Below, piece after piece: positions 26,206-35,749 of a DNA stretch of 64,000 bases (the stretch's first letter is position 1; every line of letters starts with the position of its first letter). A program made the position numbers and the translations under genes. The notes under the pieces were generated by a model, which worked only from the letters and a program-made list of their open reading frames with translations, ran no database searches and was not told where the DNA came from. This DNA comes from an uncultured Christensenella sp. (lineage in GTDB: Bacteria; Bacillota; Clostridia; Christensenellales; Borkfalkiaceae): NCBI GenBank assembly GCA_910579705.1, contig CAJTUI010000002.1, positions 1 to 64,000 of the forward strand, read 5' to 3'.

Positions 26206-28416
26206 CTACTCCCTGACAAACACCGTTAATTCACTCAATAATCTATTACCTTTCAAGATAGACACTTCGATTAACCTGTCGTGAGGGCCTTGCGATAACG
26301 GCGCATTAGCGTTTATTACCAATGTTCCGCCGTAAGATATTTGACAGTAAGGAGAATGGTACATACTGAAAGTCAACCCTTCTATCTCCTTGCCTTCGGC
26401 AGTCAACTTAATGCTATGTTCGCTCCCCCTTGAAAGCCAAACCGAACTGCCGAGTATCTCTTCTCCGTCGATAACAAACGTATATTCCTGCGTAGTCGCC
26501 TCAAACCTTATCGTTGCACTGTTCGCACAGCTGACTTTAATCCATATTTCTTCATTTTCGTTTAACGCAAAATTATAAGTTTCCACGTCCTGACCGCTAT
26601 CGGGCCTTAACGCTCCGGCATAATTATAATACGTTAATTTAAAGTATGCGTCCGCCCCAACAACGGTAATTGCATAAGCACTTGTCTTTTCGGCTTTGAA
26701 TTTGTAATAAACCGTCGTTCCGCCTTCCACGGCATAATCTTTCCCTGCGTCGGAAAGCCCGACAGGCGTTATGTTCAGGTTAACGTCAACGTCTTCCGAA
26801 GACGGATTGTGTATAAGCAGATAATAGTTTTCCGCTATATAAAACTCCTCAACTCCCGTACTGCCGCTATCGATTTCCTCGAATTTTTCGTTCAAAATCT
26901 TGTACGACAGCGTTGAAGGCGCCGTGAACTTATAGACGTCAGTCTGCAATTCTTTAAGATTTAAGATAGTATCACCGCCGTTATTGCCGCTGATATGAAC
27001 GCTGTTATCACCCTTTTTCACCGTACTGTAAGAAAAATGCGCCTGAAAATCCGACTGTATTGTTTCATTCTGGTGATAAATTTTAAAAGTATAGGTCGTT
27101 CCGCCCTTTAAATCCACGGTAACACCGATATTCGCATCCTCGAATTTCAGCCCGAGCGGTTCCACCTCAACAATTTTATCGAAACCGGAATTAAAGTCAA
27201 GCCCATACGTCCCCGAATACTCAGGTGTAAACAGTATGCTTTGGTCACCGTGCGGCAGTATCCCTACCTGGATTATTTCTTTCTCGAAATCTTTTCCGCC
27301 GACAGTAATCATATCCTCGTCACGCAATATAAGCCTGTTGCTTATGGTAAAGCTGCCGTCGTCACCGTCGCCTCTCACGCGCTCGGGCTTTCCCGAATTT
27401 GTGCGGGCAACAATATCAAAATCGCAAAGCCGCGTAATTCTCGTTCTCTTACTTTGACCATCTGAAACAATAACCGAAAACTGCATAAAAGCGCCGTTAT
27501 CAGCGGAAAGAAGTACGTTTTCCGACGTTGCAACGCCGACTACGCGCGTAAACCCCGAACAATCGGGATCGTCAATCTGCACCGATTTTGTATTAAAAGT
27601 GTAGCTATTGTTGTCTTTTAAATTAATATCTTCCGCCCCGCCGCGCCTGAAAATTTCCGATACTATTCCTTTGCTTCTTTCCGCGTCTTTGAAATCAAAG
27701 TAGTCGTGGTGCACAAGCATTTGCGCGTCGAAAGTTTCAAGCTTTTCCGATAATTTACCGTTCGCGGCCGATAAGTTGTCGTAAGTGAGATTTACTTGAT
27801 AAATTATGTCACCCGTATCGTCGGCTTTGGAATAACCAATATCCCCGTAATTGCGCATATTTTCGTTCTGTAAAACAGTAAGGAACCGCGGGTTGGTCAT
27901 ATAATATTTCTTTCGCGAACCTTTGCTATATTTATTCCAGCTGTATCCGCCTTCGCTTAACGCCACGCGTTTGAACGATTGCTGTAAAATAGGTACCACC
28001 CGCATATGCTCGAAATTAAGCGACGTATAATCAAAATCTATAAGCAACAAATCGAAAATGTCACCTTCTTTCGCCAAATAAAATCCGTATTCAAGGCCGT
28101 TATAGTAAAACTCCGCATTCTCTTTCTCACTTTCGAGATATTCGAGCGGCACAACCCCCGCAAGGTCGAAAAACGCCGAGCCCGATTTTGCTGCCTTGAC
28201 TTCTTCCGAAAACTTTTTTATGGTCTTTGCCGACGGTTTTCCGTCGGCGCTAATTAAATAATCGCTGTCCGTATACCTTTCAACCGAGTAATATTCCTTT
28301 ACTCCGTCTTCGGGATATGTAACGTCCTTAGGGTTGCACCCCGTAAGAGAAATTGCACTCAATGCAAGCGCAAAAGAAAGCGCCACGCCTATACTTTTTA
28401 TTTTATTTCCCGACAT
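26206..28416 (-). CDS. Large lipoprotein of unknown function
   Basis: The 736-residue protein has a signal peptide with lipobox SLTGC (Cys near residue 27), so it is anchored to the outer face of the membrane. The rest is beta-rich. Three or four stretches (about 380-480, 480-560, 560-640, 640-730) look like tandem beta-sandwich modules; one near 485-560 (TDVYKFTAPSTLSYKILNE) recalls pre-peptidase C-terminal domains. No enzyme motif is visible. GGGGAGGTG lies 5 bp before the ATG at 28416, an unusually strong ribosome binding site. It follows the 28446-28922 lipoprotein by 29 bp on the same strand. Confidence 0.7.
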   Translation of the reverse strand: MSGNKIKSIGVALSFALALSAISLTGCNPKDVTYPEDGVKEYYSVERYTDSDYLISADGKPSAKTIKKFSEEVKAAKSGSAFFDLAGVVPLEYLESEKENAEFYYNGLEYGFYLAKEGDIFDLLLIDFDYTSLNFEHMRVVPILQQSFKRVALSEGGYSWNKYSKGSRKKYYMTNPRFLTVLQNENMRNYGDIGYSKADDTGDIIYQVNLTYDNLSAANGKLSEKLETFDAQMLVHHDYFDFKDAERSKGIVSEIFRRGGAEDINLKDNNSYTFNTKSVQIDDPDCSGFTRVVGVATSENVLLSADNGAFMQFSVIVSDGQSKRTRITRLCDFDIVARTNSGKPERVRGDGDDGSFTISNRLILRDEDMITVGGKDFEKEIIQVGILPHGDQSILFTPEYSGTYGLDFNSGFDKIVEVEPLGLKFEDANIGVTVDLKGGTTYTFKIYHQNETIQSDFQAHFSYSTVKKGDNSVHISGNNGGDTILNLKELQTDVYKFTAPSTLSYKILNEKFEEIDSGSTGVEEFYIAENYYLLIHNPSSEDVDVNLNITPVGLSDAGKDYAVEGGTTVYYKFKAEKTSAYAITVVGADAYFKLTYYNYAGALRPDSGQDVETYNFALNENEEIWIKVSCANSATIRFEATTQEYTFVIDGEEILGSSVWLSRGSEHSIKLTAEGKEIEGLTFSMYHSPYCQISYGGTLVINANAPLSQGPHDRLIEVSILKGNRLLSELTVFVRE

Positions 28417-28445
28417 ATCGCCACCTCCCCGATGTTTTCTGTTCG

Positions 28446-28922
28446 CTATTTTACCGTTATATATAAATCGATATTTCTGTAATTCCAGATATTTGACGTG
28501 CTACTTGCCGCTACGGAAAAAAGATACTCCCCATTTTCACATACTGTTTTAGGTGCTTCATCTGCGGGTAAATATACGTGAACCCAATTTAAATAAGAAG
28601 TAAACACATTCGCTCCTCCAAAACCCGGTTCTATCCATTCATACCGCAATTCGGGGTGGTCCGGCAGATTGTATTTTTCTAGATAGTATACGTATTCATT
28701 CCCGTCGTACTCCCGCTCGATATGCATTTCCTCGATATCGGGCGTGAAAACATACTCGCCAAATCTCCCAACGCGTTCACCGTCTATTAACTGACTGCAA
28801 ACTATTCGCATTGACACGTCATACTTCCTGTCCTTGTCATTACAGCCTGCCGCGCACGTTATCAAGCATAAAGCAAACGCTACGCACAACAAAACGCCAA
28901 TCCATTTCCTTGCTTTTGACAT
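28446..28922 (-). CDS. Small lipoprotein upstream of the large lipoprotein
   Basis: The 158-residue protein begins MSKARKWIGVLLCVAFALCL with lipobox CAAGC, Cys near residue 27. The mature part has no family I recognise. I choose the ATG at 28922, which has GGAGGG 6 bp upstream, over 28940, which has none. It is co-directional with and 29 bp upstream of the 736-residue lipoprotein, so the two probably work together at the cell surface. Confidence 0.7.
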   Translation of the reverse strand: MSKARKWIGVLLCVAFALCLITCAAGCNDKDRKYDVSMRIVCSQLIDGERVGRFGEYVFTPDIEEMHIEREYDGNEYVYYLEKYNLPDHPELRYEWIEPGFGGANVFTSYLNWVHVYLPADEAPKTVCENGEYLFSVAASSTSNIWNYRNIDLYITVK

Positions 28923-29012
28923 TTCTTTCCCTCCTTTCATATACTCTTTTATTCAATTGTATCATACTTTTGAGAAATTGCAATAGCATATGCCAAATTC
29001 CGCAAATAAAAT

Positions 29013-29040
29013 CCGCCCCGCGGCTTGGGCCGCGGGGCGG
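29013..29040 (-). terminator. purA terminator
   Basis: A 12-bp all-GC stem (29013-29024 with 29029-29040), TTGG loop; on the minus strand it is followed by ATTTTATTT. Confidence 0.85.
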
Positions 29041-29048
29041 GAATTGTA

Positions 29049-30329
29049 TCAGTACATTTTTATGCAGGCGTCGCGCTCGGCGCCGACCGACACGTATTTA
29101 ATTTTACAGCCGCAAAGCTTTTCCAGAAGTTTTATGTAATCCACTGCTTCTTTGGGTAAATCCTTTACGGTTTTGCACTTGGACAAATCGCAGTTCCAGC
29201 CCTTTACCTTTTCGATTACGGGCTTGCACTCGTCCAGAACGTCGGTAAAAGGAAACTCGTCTATCACCTTTCCGTCAAGCAGATAGTGCGTACAGATTTC
29301 TATCTCTTCGTATCCGTCCAGAATATCGAGCTTAGTCAAAGCGATTTCGTCCGCGCCCTGACAGCGTATACCGTAACGCGACGCAACCACGTCGAACGGC
29401 CCGACCCTTCTGGGTCTTCCCGTCGCCGCGCCGTACTCGCCGCCGAGTTCTCTAAGCTTATCCGCCTTTTCGCCGAAATACTCGCACGTGAACGGGCCCG
29501 CCCCGACGCAACTGGAATACGCCTTCATAATACCGATTGAATTTGTAAGTTTCAGATTGGGCACGCCCGCGCCAATCGGCGCGTAGGCCGCAATCGTGGA
29601 CGAGGACGAGGTATATGGCACAATTCCGTAATCTATATCGCGCAGAGCGCCCAGCTGCGCCTCAAACATAATGTTCTTGCCCTCGGCGTTTGCCTTATTG
29701 AGATAAAGCCCCGTATCGGTAACGTACTCAGCAAGTTTTGTTCCGTACGTTTCGAAATACTCTATCATCTGCTCCACGGTCACAGGCTCGAACCCGTACG
29801 CCCTAATCGTCATATTCTTCCACTCGACTATATCGGGCAGACGCTTATACAACAGTTTAGTGTTTAAAAGCTCGCCCATACGGAACGCCTTCTTCATATA
29901 CTTATCCGCATACACGGGCGCAATGCCGCGGCGGGTGGAGCCGTAGGGCTTGCCCGTAGCTTTGGTAAGACGGTCCTCTTCCATCACGTCCTGCAAAACG
30001 TTGTACGGCATAGTAATAATCGCCTTGTCGCTTATTTTGAGGTTGGCGGGAGAAATCTCTATTCCGCCCTCGCGCAGGCGCGCTATTTCCTCGCAGAGGT
30101 GTTTCAAATCTATAACCATACCGGGGCCCATAACGTTGACCACGTCGCCGCGCAGTATGCCCGAAGGTAACAAATTCAAAACAAACTTACCCTTATCGTT
30201 GATCACGGTGTGTCCCGCGTTGTTGCCGCCCTGATAACGGCACACGACGTCGAAATCGCGGGAAAGAAGGTCGACCATTCTTCCCTTTCCTTCGTCGCCC
30301 CAGTTAATTCCACATATACTTGTAAGCAT
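29049..30329 (-). CDS. purA: Adenylosuccinate synthetase
   Basis: PurA joins aspartate to IMP with GTP, the first step from IMP to AMP. The 426-residue protein has GINWGDEGKGRMVDLL at the N-terminus (GTP loop and catalytic Asp), YQGGNNAGHTV near residue 35, GTTRRG-type block as GSTRRGIAP near 130, and TGRPRRVGPFD near 303. The start at 30329 gives the canonical N-terminus and has GGAGGTAAGG upstream; the longer reading to 30389 passes through the -10 box and is rejected. The gene stands alone between its own promoter (30378-30406) and terminator (29013-29040). Confidence 0.96.
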   Translation of the reverse strand: MLTSICGINWGDEGKGRMVDLLSRDFDVVCRYQGGNNAGHTVINDKGKFVLNLLPSGILRGDVVNVMGPGMVIDLKHLCEEIARLREGGIEISPANLKISDKAIITMPYNVLQDVMEEDRLTKATGKPYGSTRRGIAPVYADKYMKKAFRMGELLNTKLLYKRLPDIVEWKNMTIRAYGFEPVTVEQMIEYFETYGTKLAEYVTDTGLYLNKANAEGKNIMFEAQLGALRDIDYGIVPYTSSSSTIAAYAPIGAGVPNLKLTNSIGIMKAYSSCVGAGPFTCEYFGEKADKLRELGGEYGAATGRPRRVGPFDVVASRYGIRCQGADEIALTKLDILDGYEEIEICTHYLLDGKVIDEFPFTDVLDECKPVIEKVKGWNCDLSKCKTVKDLPKEAVDYIKLLEKLCGCKIKYVSVGAERDACIKMY

Positions 30330-30377
30330 TTTCCTTACCTCCACGTTCCGCAAAGCGGTATTTAACAAACATTCTAT

Positions 30378-30406
30378 ATTATAGTTCAAAACGCGAAAAT
30401 AGTCAA
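30378..30406 (-). promoter_or_regulatory. purA promoter
   Basis: TTGACT (30401-30406), 17-bp spacer, TATAAT (30378-30383) on the minus strand, about 48 bp upstream of the ATG. Confidence 0.85.
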
Positions 30407-30447
30407 GTTTTATTTAAAAAAGCGCGCATTTTATTTTGTAACATAAA

Positions 30448-30470
30448 AAACCGCGGACTGTCCGCGGTTT
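30448..30470 (-). terminator. Terminator of the ClC gene
   Basis: A 10-bp stem (30448-30457 with 30461-30470) with a CTG loop, followed on the minus strand by TTTTTTATG. It lies directly after the stop at 30475. Confidence 0.85.
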
Positions 30471-30474
30471 AATT

Positions 30475-32088
30475 TCAGCGTTCGGGCTTGCCCGTTATGC
30501 CGTAGATATACTCCTGCAACTCCTCTTCCGAGTCGGTTTCGCATTCGAATACAATCGTCTCGCCCGCGCGCATAACCGTTTCTCCGTCGGGAACGTTGAC
30601 CTTGCCGTCCTCCGTTATTACCTGTACTACAAGTCCGTTCGTGGGCCAGATTATCGTACGGATATTCGTTCCGTCCGCCCTCGAATGAGCCTGAACCACC
30701 GCGGAAACCCTGATTTTTCTGATGTTTTCGTAAAGCTTTTCTTCCGCAATGAACCCTTCCAGACTCTTTTCGTATATGGCCTCCGTCTTGAACAGCATAC
30801 CGATGAGATAGCCGACGGCTATTCCTATCAGCGCGGGCAGGAAGTTGGTGAACTGACCCGTAAGCTCGAATACCATAACGATGCCCGTTATCGGAGCTTT
30901 GACGACGGTTGTGAAAAACACCGCCATACTTATTATGACGAGGTAGTCGCCAAAGTCCGCGCTCATACCCAATTTCTGAAACGACAGCGAGAACACTGCG
31001 CCCACACCCGCGCCTATCGCGAGCATTGGGATAAACACGCCGCAGGGCACGCCGCAACTCATTGCAAGAACGCCCGCTATGAATTTAAACAGCACTACGA
31101 TTAGTATGCTTGCGACGACCGAAATCCCGAAAATTTCAGTTATCGAAACCGCGCCCGTTCCGTTCGTGCCCAGCGCCTCTATGAACGAATGACCGCCGCC
31201 CATAGAGTAGGCAGTAATCAGGCCGAACGCGCCCGCAAGCGTGAACGGGATTATATATTTACCCGCGCCCTTTAAGAAAGTTACGCGTTTGAAAAGCTTT
31301 TTGGATGCAAAAACCGTGTAGTAGAACGCAACGCCGACCAGAGCCGCCACAACCGCCGCGGGGATTGCCCACAGGCAGTACGAAAAACTGAATCCGGACG
31401 GAAACAGGAACGTGTCGAACGTGAACCCGACGCCGTAACCGAGCGGAGGACGGATGGCGTTGCGAGTAAAAAGCGCGGAAACGACGCTTATCGCGGCGCA
31501 GACAAACACCTGCGGCGAGAACGAGCGAAACGCCTCTTCCATAGCAAACACGAGGCCCGTTATCGGCGCGTTGAACGCGACCGCAAGGCCGGAGCTGGAA
31601 CCCGCTGCAATCTGCAATCTCCTCGTCATACGGTTGCGTTTCAAAGTAACGCCGACCGCCTCGCCCGCGCAACCGCCTATCTGCAACGACGGGCCTTCCG
31701 CACCCGCGGAAAGGCCGAGGAAAATACACGCGAGCGACGCTGCAAACATAGAGCACATAGTGACGTACCACTTAAAGCGGATTATACCGCGCGCCGCGCC
31801 CTCTATCTGCGGAATGCCGCTGCCGCGTATCATAGGGACGAACCTTACCACCGTGCCGATGACTATTCCGCCCGCCGCAAGCCCCAGTAAAAGCAACGGA
31901 ACGAACGCGGGATTTTCCAGAACTAGCGAATACAGCTTTACGGAAGTATGCTCGCCGACAGAGGCGAGAATGTTATAGAAGGTTACCGCCACACCCGCGA
32001 ATATGCCCGTAAGCAGGCTTATCAGCACAAGATTTATGCCGTTATCCGCGAATGCGCGCAAATTTTTTCTCAGCTTTTCGTTTTTCAT
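30475..32088 (-). CDS. ClC-family chloride channel or H+/Cl- antiporter with C-terminal RCK domain
   Basis: The 537-residue protein has ten or more membrane helices (residues about 25-440) and a soluble C-terminal TrkA-C/RCK-like domain (about 455-535). ClC filter motifs are visible: GSGIPQIEG near 88, SAGAEGPSLQIGG near 128 (Glu in the gating position), and CGVPCGVFIPMLA near 340. Such proteins move chloride, often in exchange for protons, across the cytoplasmic membrane. The added RCK_C domain occurs in many Firmicute members and may sense a ligand. It is a single gene with its own terminator; the next gene upstream, glnN, ends with a separate terminator. Confidence 0.9.
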   Translation of the reverse strand: MKNEKLRKNLRAFADNGINLVLISLLTGIFAGVAVTFYNILASVGEHTSVKLYSLVLENPAFVPLLLLGLAAGGIVIGTVVRFVPMIRGSGIPQIEGAARGIIRFKWYVTMCSMFAASLACIFLGLSAGAEGPSLQIGGCAGEAVGVTLKRNRMTRRLQIAAGSSSGLAVAFNAPITGLVFAMEEAFRSFSPQVFVCAAISVVSALFTRNAIRPPLGYGVGFTFDTFLFPSGFSFSYCLWAIPAAVVAALVGVAFYYTVFASKKLFKRVTFLKGAGKYIIPFTLAGAFGLITAYSMGGGHSFIEALGTNGTGAVSITEIFGISVVASILIVVLFKFIAGVLAMSCGVPCGVFIPMLAIGAGVGAVFSLSFQKLGMSADFGDYLVIISMAVFFTTVVKAPITGIVMVFELTGQFTNFLPALIGIAVGYLIGMLFKTEAIYEKSLEGFIAEEKLYENIRKIRVSAVVQAHSRADGTNIRTIIWPTNGLVVQVITEDGKVNVPDGETVMRAGETIVFECETDSEEELQEYIYGITGKPER

Positions 32089-32155
32089 ACCGACAAATTA
32101 TAACATTATTATTTTATTTTGTAAAACAGCTTTGGGTGCCCTGCGGTAAAATTTC

Positions 32156-32186
32156 AAAACCCGCGGAATAAATCCGCGGGTTTTTT
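32156..32186 (-). terminator. glnN terminator
   Basis: A stem of about 11 bp around a loop near 32168-32172, with arms 32156-32167 and 32173-32184. On the minus strand the tract GTTTTGAAATTTT follows. It lies beside the stop codon at 32189. Confidence 0.8.
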
Positions 32187-32188
32187 GA

Positions 32189-34270
32189 TTATTTCACGCT
32201 GTAAAGAATATCGAAGTACGTGGGATACGGCCAGTAGTCCGAGGAGGTGAGCGTTTCCATTTCGTCCACAACCTTTCTTACCCGCTCCATATCGGGAATG
32301 ACCTTGTGCGCCATAGCCTGCGAGGCGGGCAAAACGTCTTTCTTGTCTATTTCTTTCAAGTGCTTTTCAAGCCCGTCAACGGCCGCGCCGGCCTCGTCGT
32401 TGAGCGACGCGAGCCTGTCGATAAGGTTCTTCTCGGTTTTGCAGGGAATTCTGTCCGATACCGCAAGCTTTGCGGCTAGGTTCTGGCAGAGCACGCCGAC
32501 GAAATCGGATACGGCGGGAATAACGTCCTGCCTTACCATCTCGATCATCGTAAGCGCCTCGATATTTATATTTTTAATATAATTTTCAAGCCGTATGTCC
32601 GCCCTTGCGACGGCCTCTTCCCTCGTATAGACGCCCTGCCTTACGTACACGGAAATATTGTCCTCTTCGTAACATACTGGTACCGCGTCCGCAGTGTTTT
32701 TGTTGTTTAAAAGCCCGCGCTTTGCCGCCTCGGGTTCCCATTCGGGGCCGTATCCGTCCAGATTGAAGATAATGCGGTAATGCGCTTTCAGCTCCCTTTC
32801 GATAACCTCGTTAACGGCCTTTTCGAAATCCGCCTTGCCTTCGAGTTCGTCCGCGAACTTGGAAAACGCGTCCGCAACGATTGTGTTTATACATATATTT
32901 GCATCCGCCACGTTTGCCTGAGAGCCGGGCATTCTGAACTCGAACTTATTGCCCGTGAAAGCGAACGGCGAGGTCCTGTTTCTGTCTGTCGCGTCCTTGG
33001 GGAAAATGGGCGACTCCGGCACGCCGATAGAGCCCTGCTCCGCCGCGCCCGAAACGTAGTGCTCGCCCTTGACGATACTGTCCACAATCGCGCCGAGCTG
33101 GTCGCCGAGATATACCGAAATAATCGCGGGCGGCGCCTCGTCCGCGCCCAGTCTGTGGTCGTTCGCGGCGGTCGCCACGGTAGAGCGCAGAATGCCCTGA
33201 TAGTCGTCCACCGCCTTGATAACAGCCGCAAGCACAAGCTTGAAAAGCGTGTTGTTTTCGGGCGAAGGGCCGGGGTTCAGAAGATTGAGTCCGCCGTCCG
33301 TGGACATAGACCAGTTGTTGTGTTTACCGCTGCCGTTAATGCCCTTGAACGGTTTTTCGTGCAAAAGGCAGACGAGTTTATGCTTTCTGGCAACCTTTTT
33401 CATAAGCTCCATAGTAAGCATATTCGTATCGACCGCAATGTTGGTTGTGCTGTAAACGGGCGCCATTTCGTGCTGGGCGGGCGCGACCTCGTTATGCTTT
33501 GTCTTTGAAAGAATACCGTAGCTCCAAAGCTCCTTATCCAGATCGCGCATAAACTCGCCGACAGCGGGCTTTATCACGCCGAAATAATGGTCTTCGAGCT
33601 CCTGCCCGCGCGACACGGGCGCGCCGAAAAGCGTTCTGCCGGTAAGCTGTAAATCCTTGCGCTTGAAATACGCGTCCTCCGAAACGAGGAAATACTCCTG
33701 CTCGGGCCCGACCGCGGTCGAAACCTTTTTACAGTCTATACCGAAAAGTTTGAGTATTCTCTTCGCCTGTTTATCGAGCGCGGTCATAGAGCGCAGAAGC
33801 GGCGCCTTTTTATCAAGCGTTTCGCCCGTATAAGAAACGAAAACCGTAGGTATGTAGAGCGTGCCTTCCTTGACGAACGCGGGCGACGTGGGGTCCCACG
33901 CGGTATAGCCGCGCGCCATATGCGTTGCGCGCGAGCCGCCCGAAGGAAAGCTTGACGCGTCCGACTCGCCGATAATAAGGCTCTTGCCCGTAAGGCGCAT
34001 AATTACCCTGTCGCCCTCGGGCTCTATGAAGCTGTCGTGCTTTTCCGCGGTAAGCCCCGTAAGCGGCTGGAACCAGTGCGTATAGTGCGTCGCGCCCTTG
34101 GAAACGGCCCACTTTTTCATTGCCGAGGCAACCGTGCCCGCAATTGAAACGTCAAGCTGTTTCCCCGCCTCGATAGTCGCCCTCAGCGCCTTGTAAACCT
34201 CGCTGGGAAGAGTTTCTTTCTGAACGGAATCGTTAAACACGTTCTCGCCAAACATCTCGGGTAATCTCAT
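32189..34270 (-). CDS. glnN: Glutamine synthetase type III
   Basis: It makes glutamine from glutamate and ammonia with ATP. The 693-residue length marks the type III family. Motifs: EPEGDRVIMRLTGKSLIIGE near residue 82, NEVAPAQHEMAPVYS near 262, FKGINGSGKHNNWSMST near 306 and NRTSPFAFTGNKFEFR near 425. AGGAGAAG precedes the ATG at 34270. The promoter at 34301-34329 is a perfect consensus, implying high expression. No GlnR-type operator is evident. Confidence 0.95.
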   Translation of the reverse strand: MRLPEMFGENVFNDSVQKETLPSEVYKALRATIEAGKQLDVSIAGTVASAMKKWAVSKGATHYTHWFQPLTGLTAEKHDSFIEPEGDRVIMRLTGKSLIIGESDASSFPSGGSRATHMARGYTAWDPTSPAFVKEGTLYIPTVFVSYTGETLDKKAPLLRSMTALDKQAKRILKLFGIDCKKVSTAVGPEQEYFLVSEDAYFKRKDLQLTGRTLFGAPVSRGQELEDHYFGVIKPAVGEFMRDLDKELWSYGILSKTKHNEVAPAQHEMAPVYSTTNIAVDTNMLTMELMKKVARKHKLVCLLHEKPFKGINGSGKHNNWSMSTDGGLNLLNPGPSPENNTLFKLVLAAVIKAVDDYQGILRSTVATAANDHRLGADEAPPAIISVYLGDQLGAIVDSIVKGEHYVSGAAEQGSIGVPESPIFPKDATDRNRTSPFAFTGNKFEFRMPGSQANVADANICINTIVADAFSKFADELEGKADFEKAVNEVIERELKAHYRIIFNLDGYGPEWEPEAAKRGLLNNKNTADAVPVCYEEDNISVYVRQGVYTREEAVARADIRLENYIKNINIEALTMIEMVRQDVIPAVSDFVGVLCQNLAAKLAVSDRIPCKTEKNLIDRLASLNDEAGAAVDGLEKHLKEIDKKDVLPASQAMAHKVIPDMERVRKVVDEMETLTSSDYWPYPTYFDILYSVK

Positions 34271-34300
34271 TTATACTTCTCCTGAATATATTACGGTAAA

Positions 34301-34329
34301 ATTATATGAAAAATTTCATTACCTGTCAA
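34301..34329 (-). promoter_or_regulatory. glnN promoter, perfect sigma-A consensus
   Basis: TTGACA (34324-34329), 17-bp spacer, TATAAT (34301-34306) on the minus strand. Confidence 0.92.
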
Positions 34330-34404
34330 ATTAATTAAAGCTTTTTGCGCTTTGCAAGTTTTTATGTTTGATATAAGCAAAACTTATACCGCATTTAACC
34401 GCGG

Positions 34405-35712
34405 CTAGTCCTCTTCGGGATAATCGATCTTGGCAGGCTTTATAAGGTGCGTGCTCTTGACGTCCGTGTGCATTTCCACGGGGTCTTCCGCCACAATTCC
34501 GCGTTGAAGTTTGTCGTAACCGTGCTTTTTTCGTATCGCGTCCACGCACCGCTCCACCGCCTCGCGCTTTCTGTAGTTGCCGCAGGTTTCGTCGAAAGTC
34601 AGCTGCGACGAACCGTTGTCGAACCCCGATACCGTAACCCCGAGCGAGCGGATTTTAAAAGGCGGCTTGATATTTCTTTCAAACAGGTCGTACGCGTGCT
34701 CGGCTATCTCGCCGCAAAGCGCGGTGTGCCGCACCTTTTTCTGCGCGGCGAAATCTTTTAAATCTGCGTCCCTGACCCAGAGATGCACGGTGTCCGCAAG
34801 CCCCTGACCCGACTCTCTCAGCCGCGCAGCAACGCTTTCCGCCAGAACGTACAAAAGCCTTTTAATCCTGCGCGGGTTTGTTATATCCTCCGCGTAGGTG
34901 CTGGAATTGCCTATCGATTTCATTTCCCGCTTATCGTCGATATGTTTAACGGGGTCGTCGTCCTCGCCGCGCGCGTTTTTAAGCAGCGTCTGCCCGACCT
35001 TACCGAAAGTTTTAAACATAAACTCCTCGTCCGCGGCGGCAAGCCTGCCGATAGTGTCAAGCCCCAGCGCGCCGAGCTTTTCTTTCGTCGCCTTGCCGAC
35101 GAAGAGCAAGTCCTCCACGGGCAGGCCGTATATTATCTGTTTGAAATACGCTTTGGAAATTACCGAGGTTGCGTCCGGCTTTTTCAGATCCGACCCCAGT
35201 TTCGCGTACACCTTGTTGAACGACACCCCGCAGGAAACCGTAACGCCCAGCTCCTCGCGCACGGCGTTGCGTATCGTATCGCCGAGATGTCTTAAAAACC
35301 CTTCCGCATAAAACCTTTCGCCGTCCTTTTCGATATACTTCTCTCCTGCGTACGCTGGAAAAAGCAGAGTGCTTTTGGAAATATCCAGCCAGCACTCGTC
35401 AATGCCGTAATTCTCTATAAGGTCGGTATACCGCGCGTAAACGCCGCGAACACGTCTTGAATACTTTATATATAAGTCGAAATGCGGGGGGACGATTACA
35501 ACCTCGGGGCATTTGCGTTGCGCCTGCCAGACGGTGTCGCCCGTCCTTATGCCGAATTTCTTCGCCTCCTCGCTCTTGGCAAGCACTATGCCGTGCCGTT
35601 CCTCCCTGTTGCCGCACACCGCAACGGGTCTGCCCGCAAGCTCGGGATTTAATTTTCTCTCAACCGACGCGTAAAAATTGTTTAAATCGGAATGAATGAT
35701 TATCCTTTCCAT
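34405..35712 (-). CDS. dinB: DNA polymerase IV (Y-family)
   Basis: A translesion polymerase of 435 residues. The palm motif DLNNFYASVE at the N-terminus and YGIDECWLDIS near residue 105 hold the catalytic acidic residues; SCGVSFNKVYAKLGSDLKKP near 158 is typical. A little-finger domain follows from about 240. The C-terminal tail (about 30 residues ending KIDYPEED) is longer than usual, with no evident beta-clamp box. The start ATG at 35712 lacks a good ribosome binding site. It lies 37 bp after aroA on the same strand. Confidence 0.92.
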   Translation of the reverse strand: MERIIIHSDLNNFYASVERKLNPELAGRPVAVCGNREERHGIVLAKSEEAKKFGIRTGDTVWQAQRKCPEVVIVPPHFDLYIKYSRRVRGVYARYTDLIENYGIDECWLDISKSTLLFPAYAGEKYIEKDGERFYAEGFLRHLGDTIRNAVREELGVTVSCGVSFNKVYAKLGSDLKKPDATSVISKAYFKQIIYGLPVEDLLFVGKATKEKLGALGLDTIGRLAAADEEFMFKTFGKVGQTLLKNARGEDDDPVKHIDDKREMKSIGNSSTYAEDITNPRRIKRLLYVLAESVAARLRESGQGLADTVHLWVRDADLKDFAAQKKVRHTALCGEIAEHAYDLFERNIKPPFKIRSLGVTVSGFDNGSSQLTFDETCGNYRKREAVERCVDAIRKKHGYDKLQRGIVAEDPVEMHTDVKSTHLIKPAKIDYPEED

Positions 35713-35749
35713 ACTAACGGTTATTATTGCCTGAATTTATTGAAATTAA

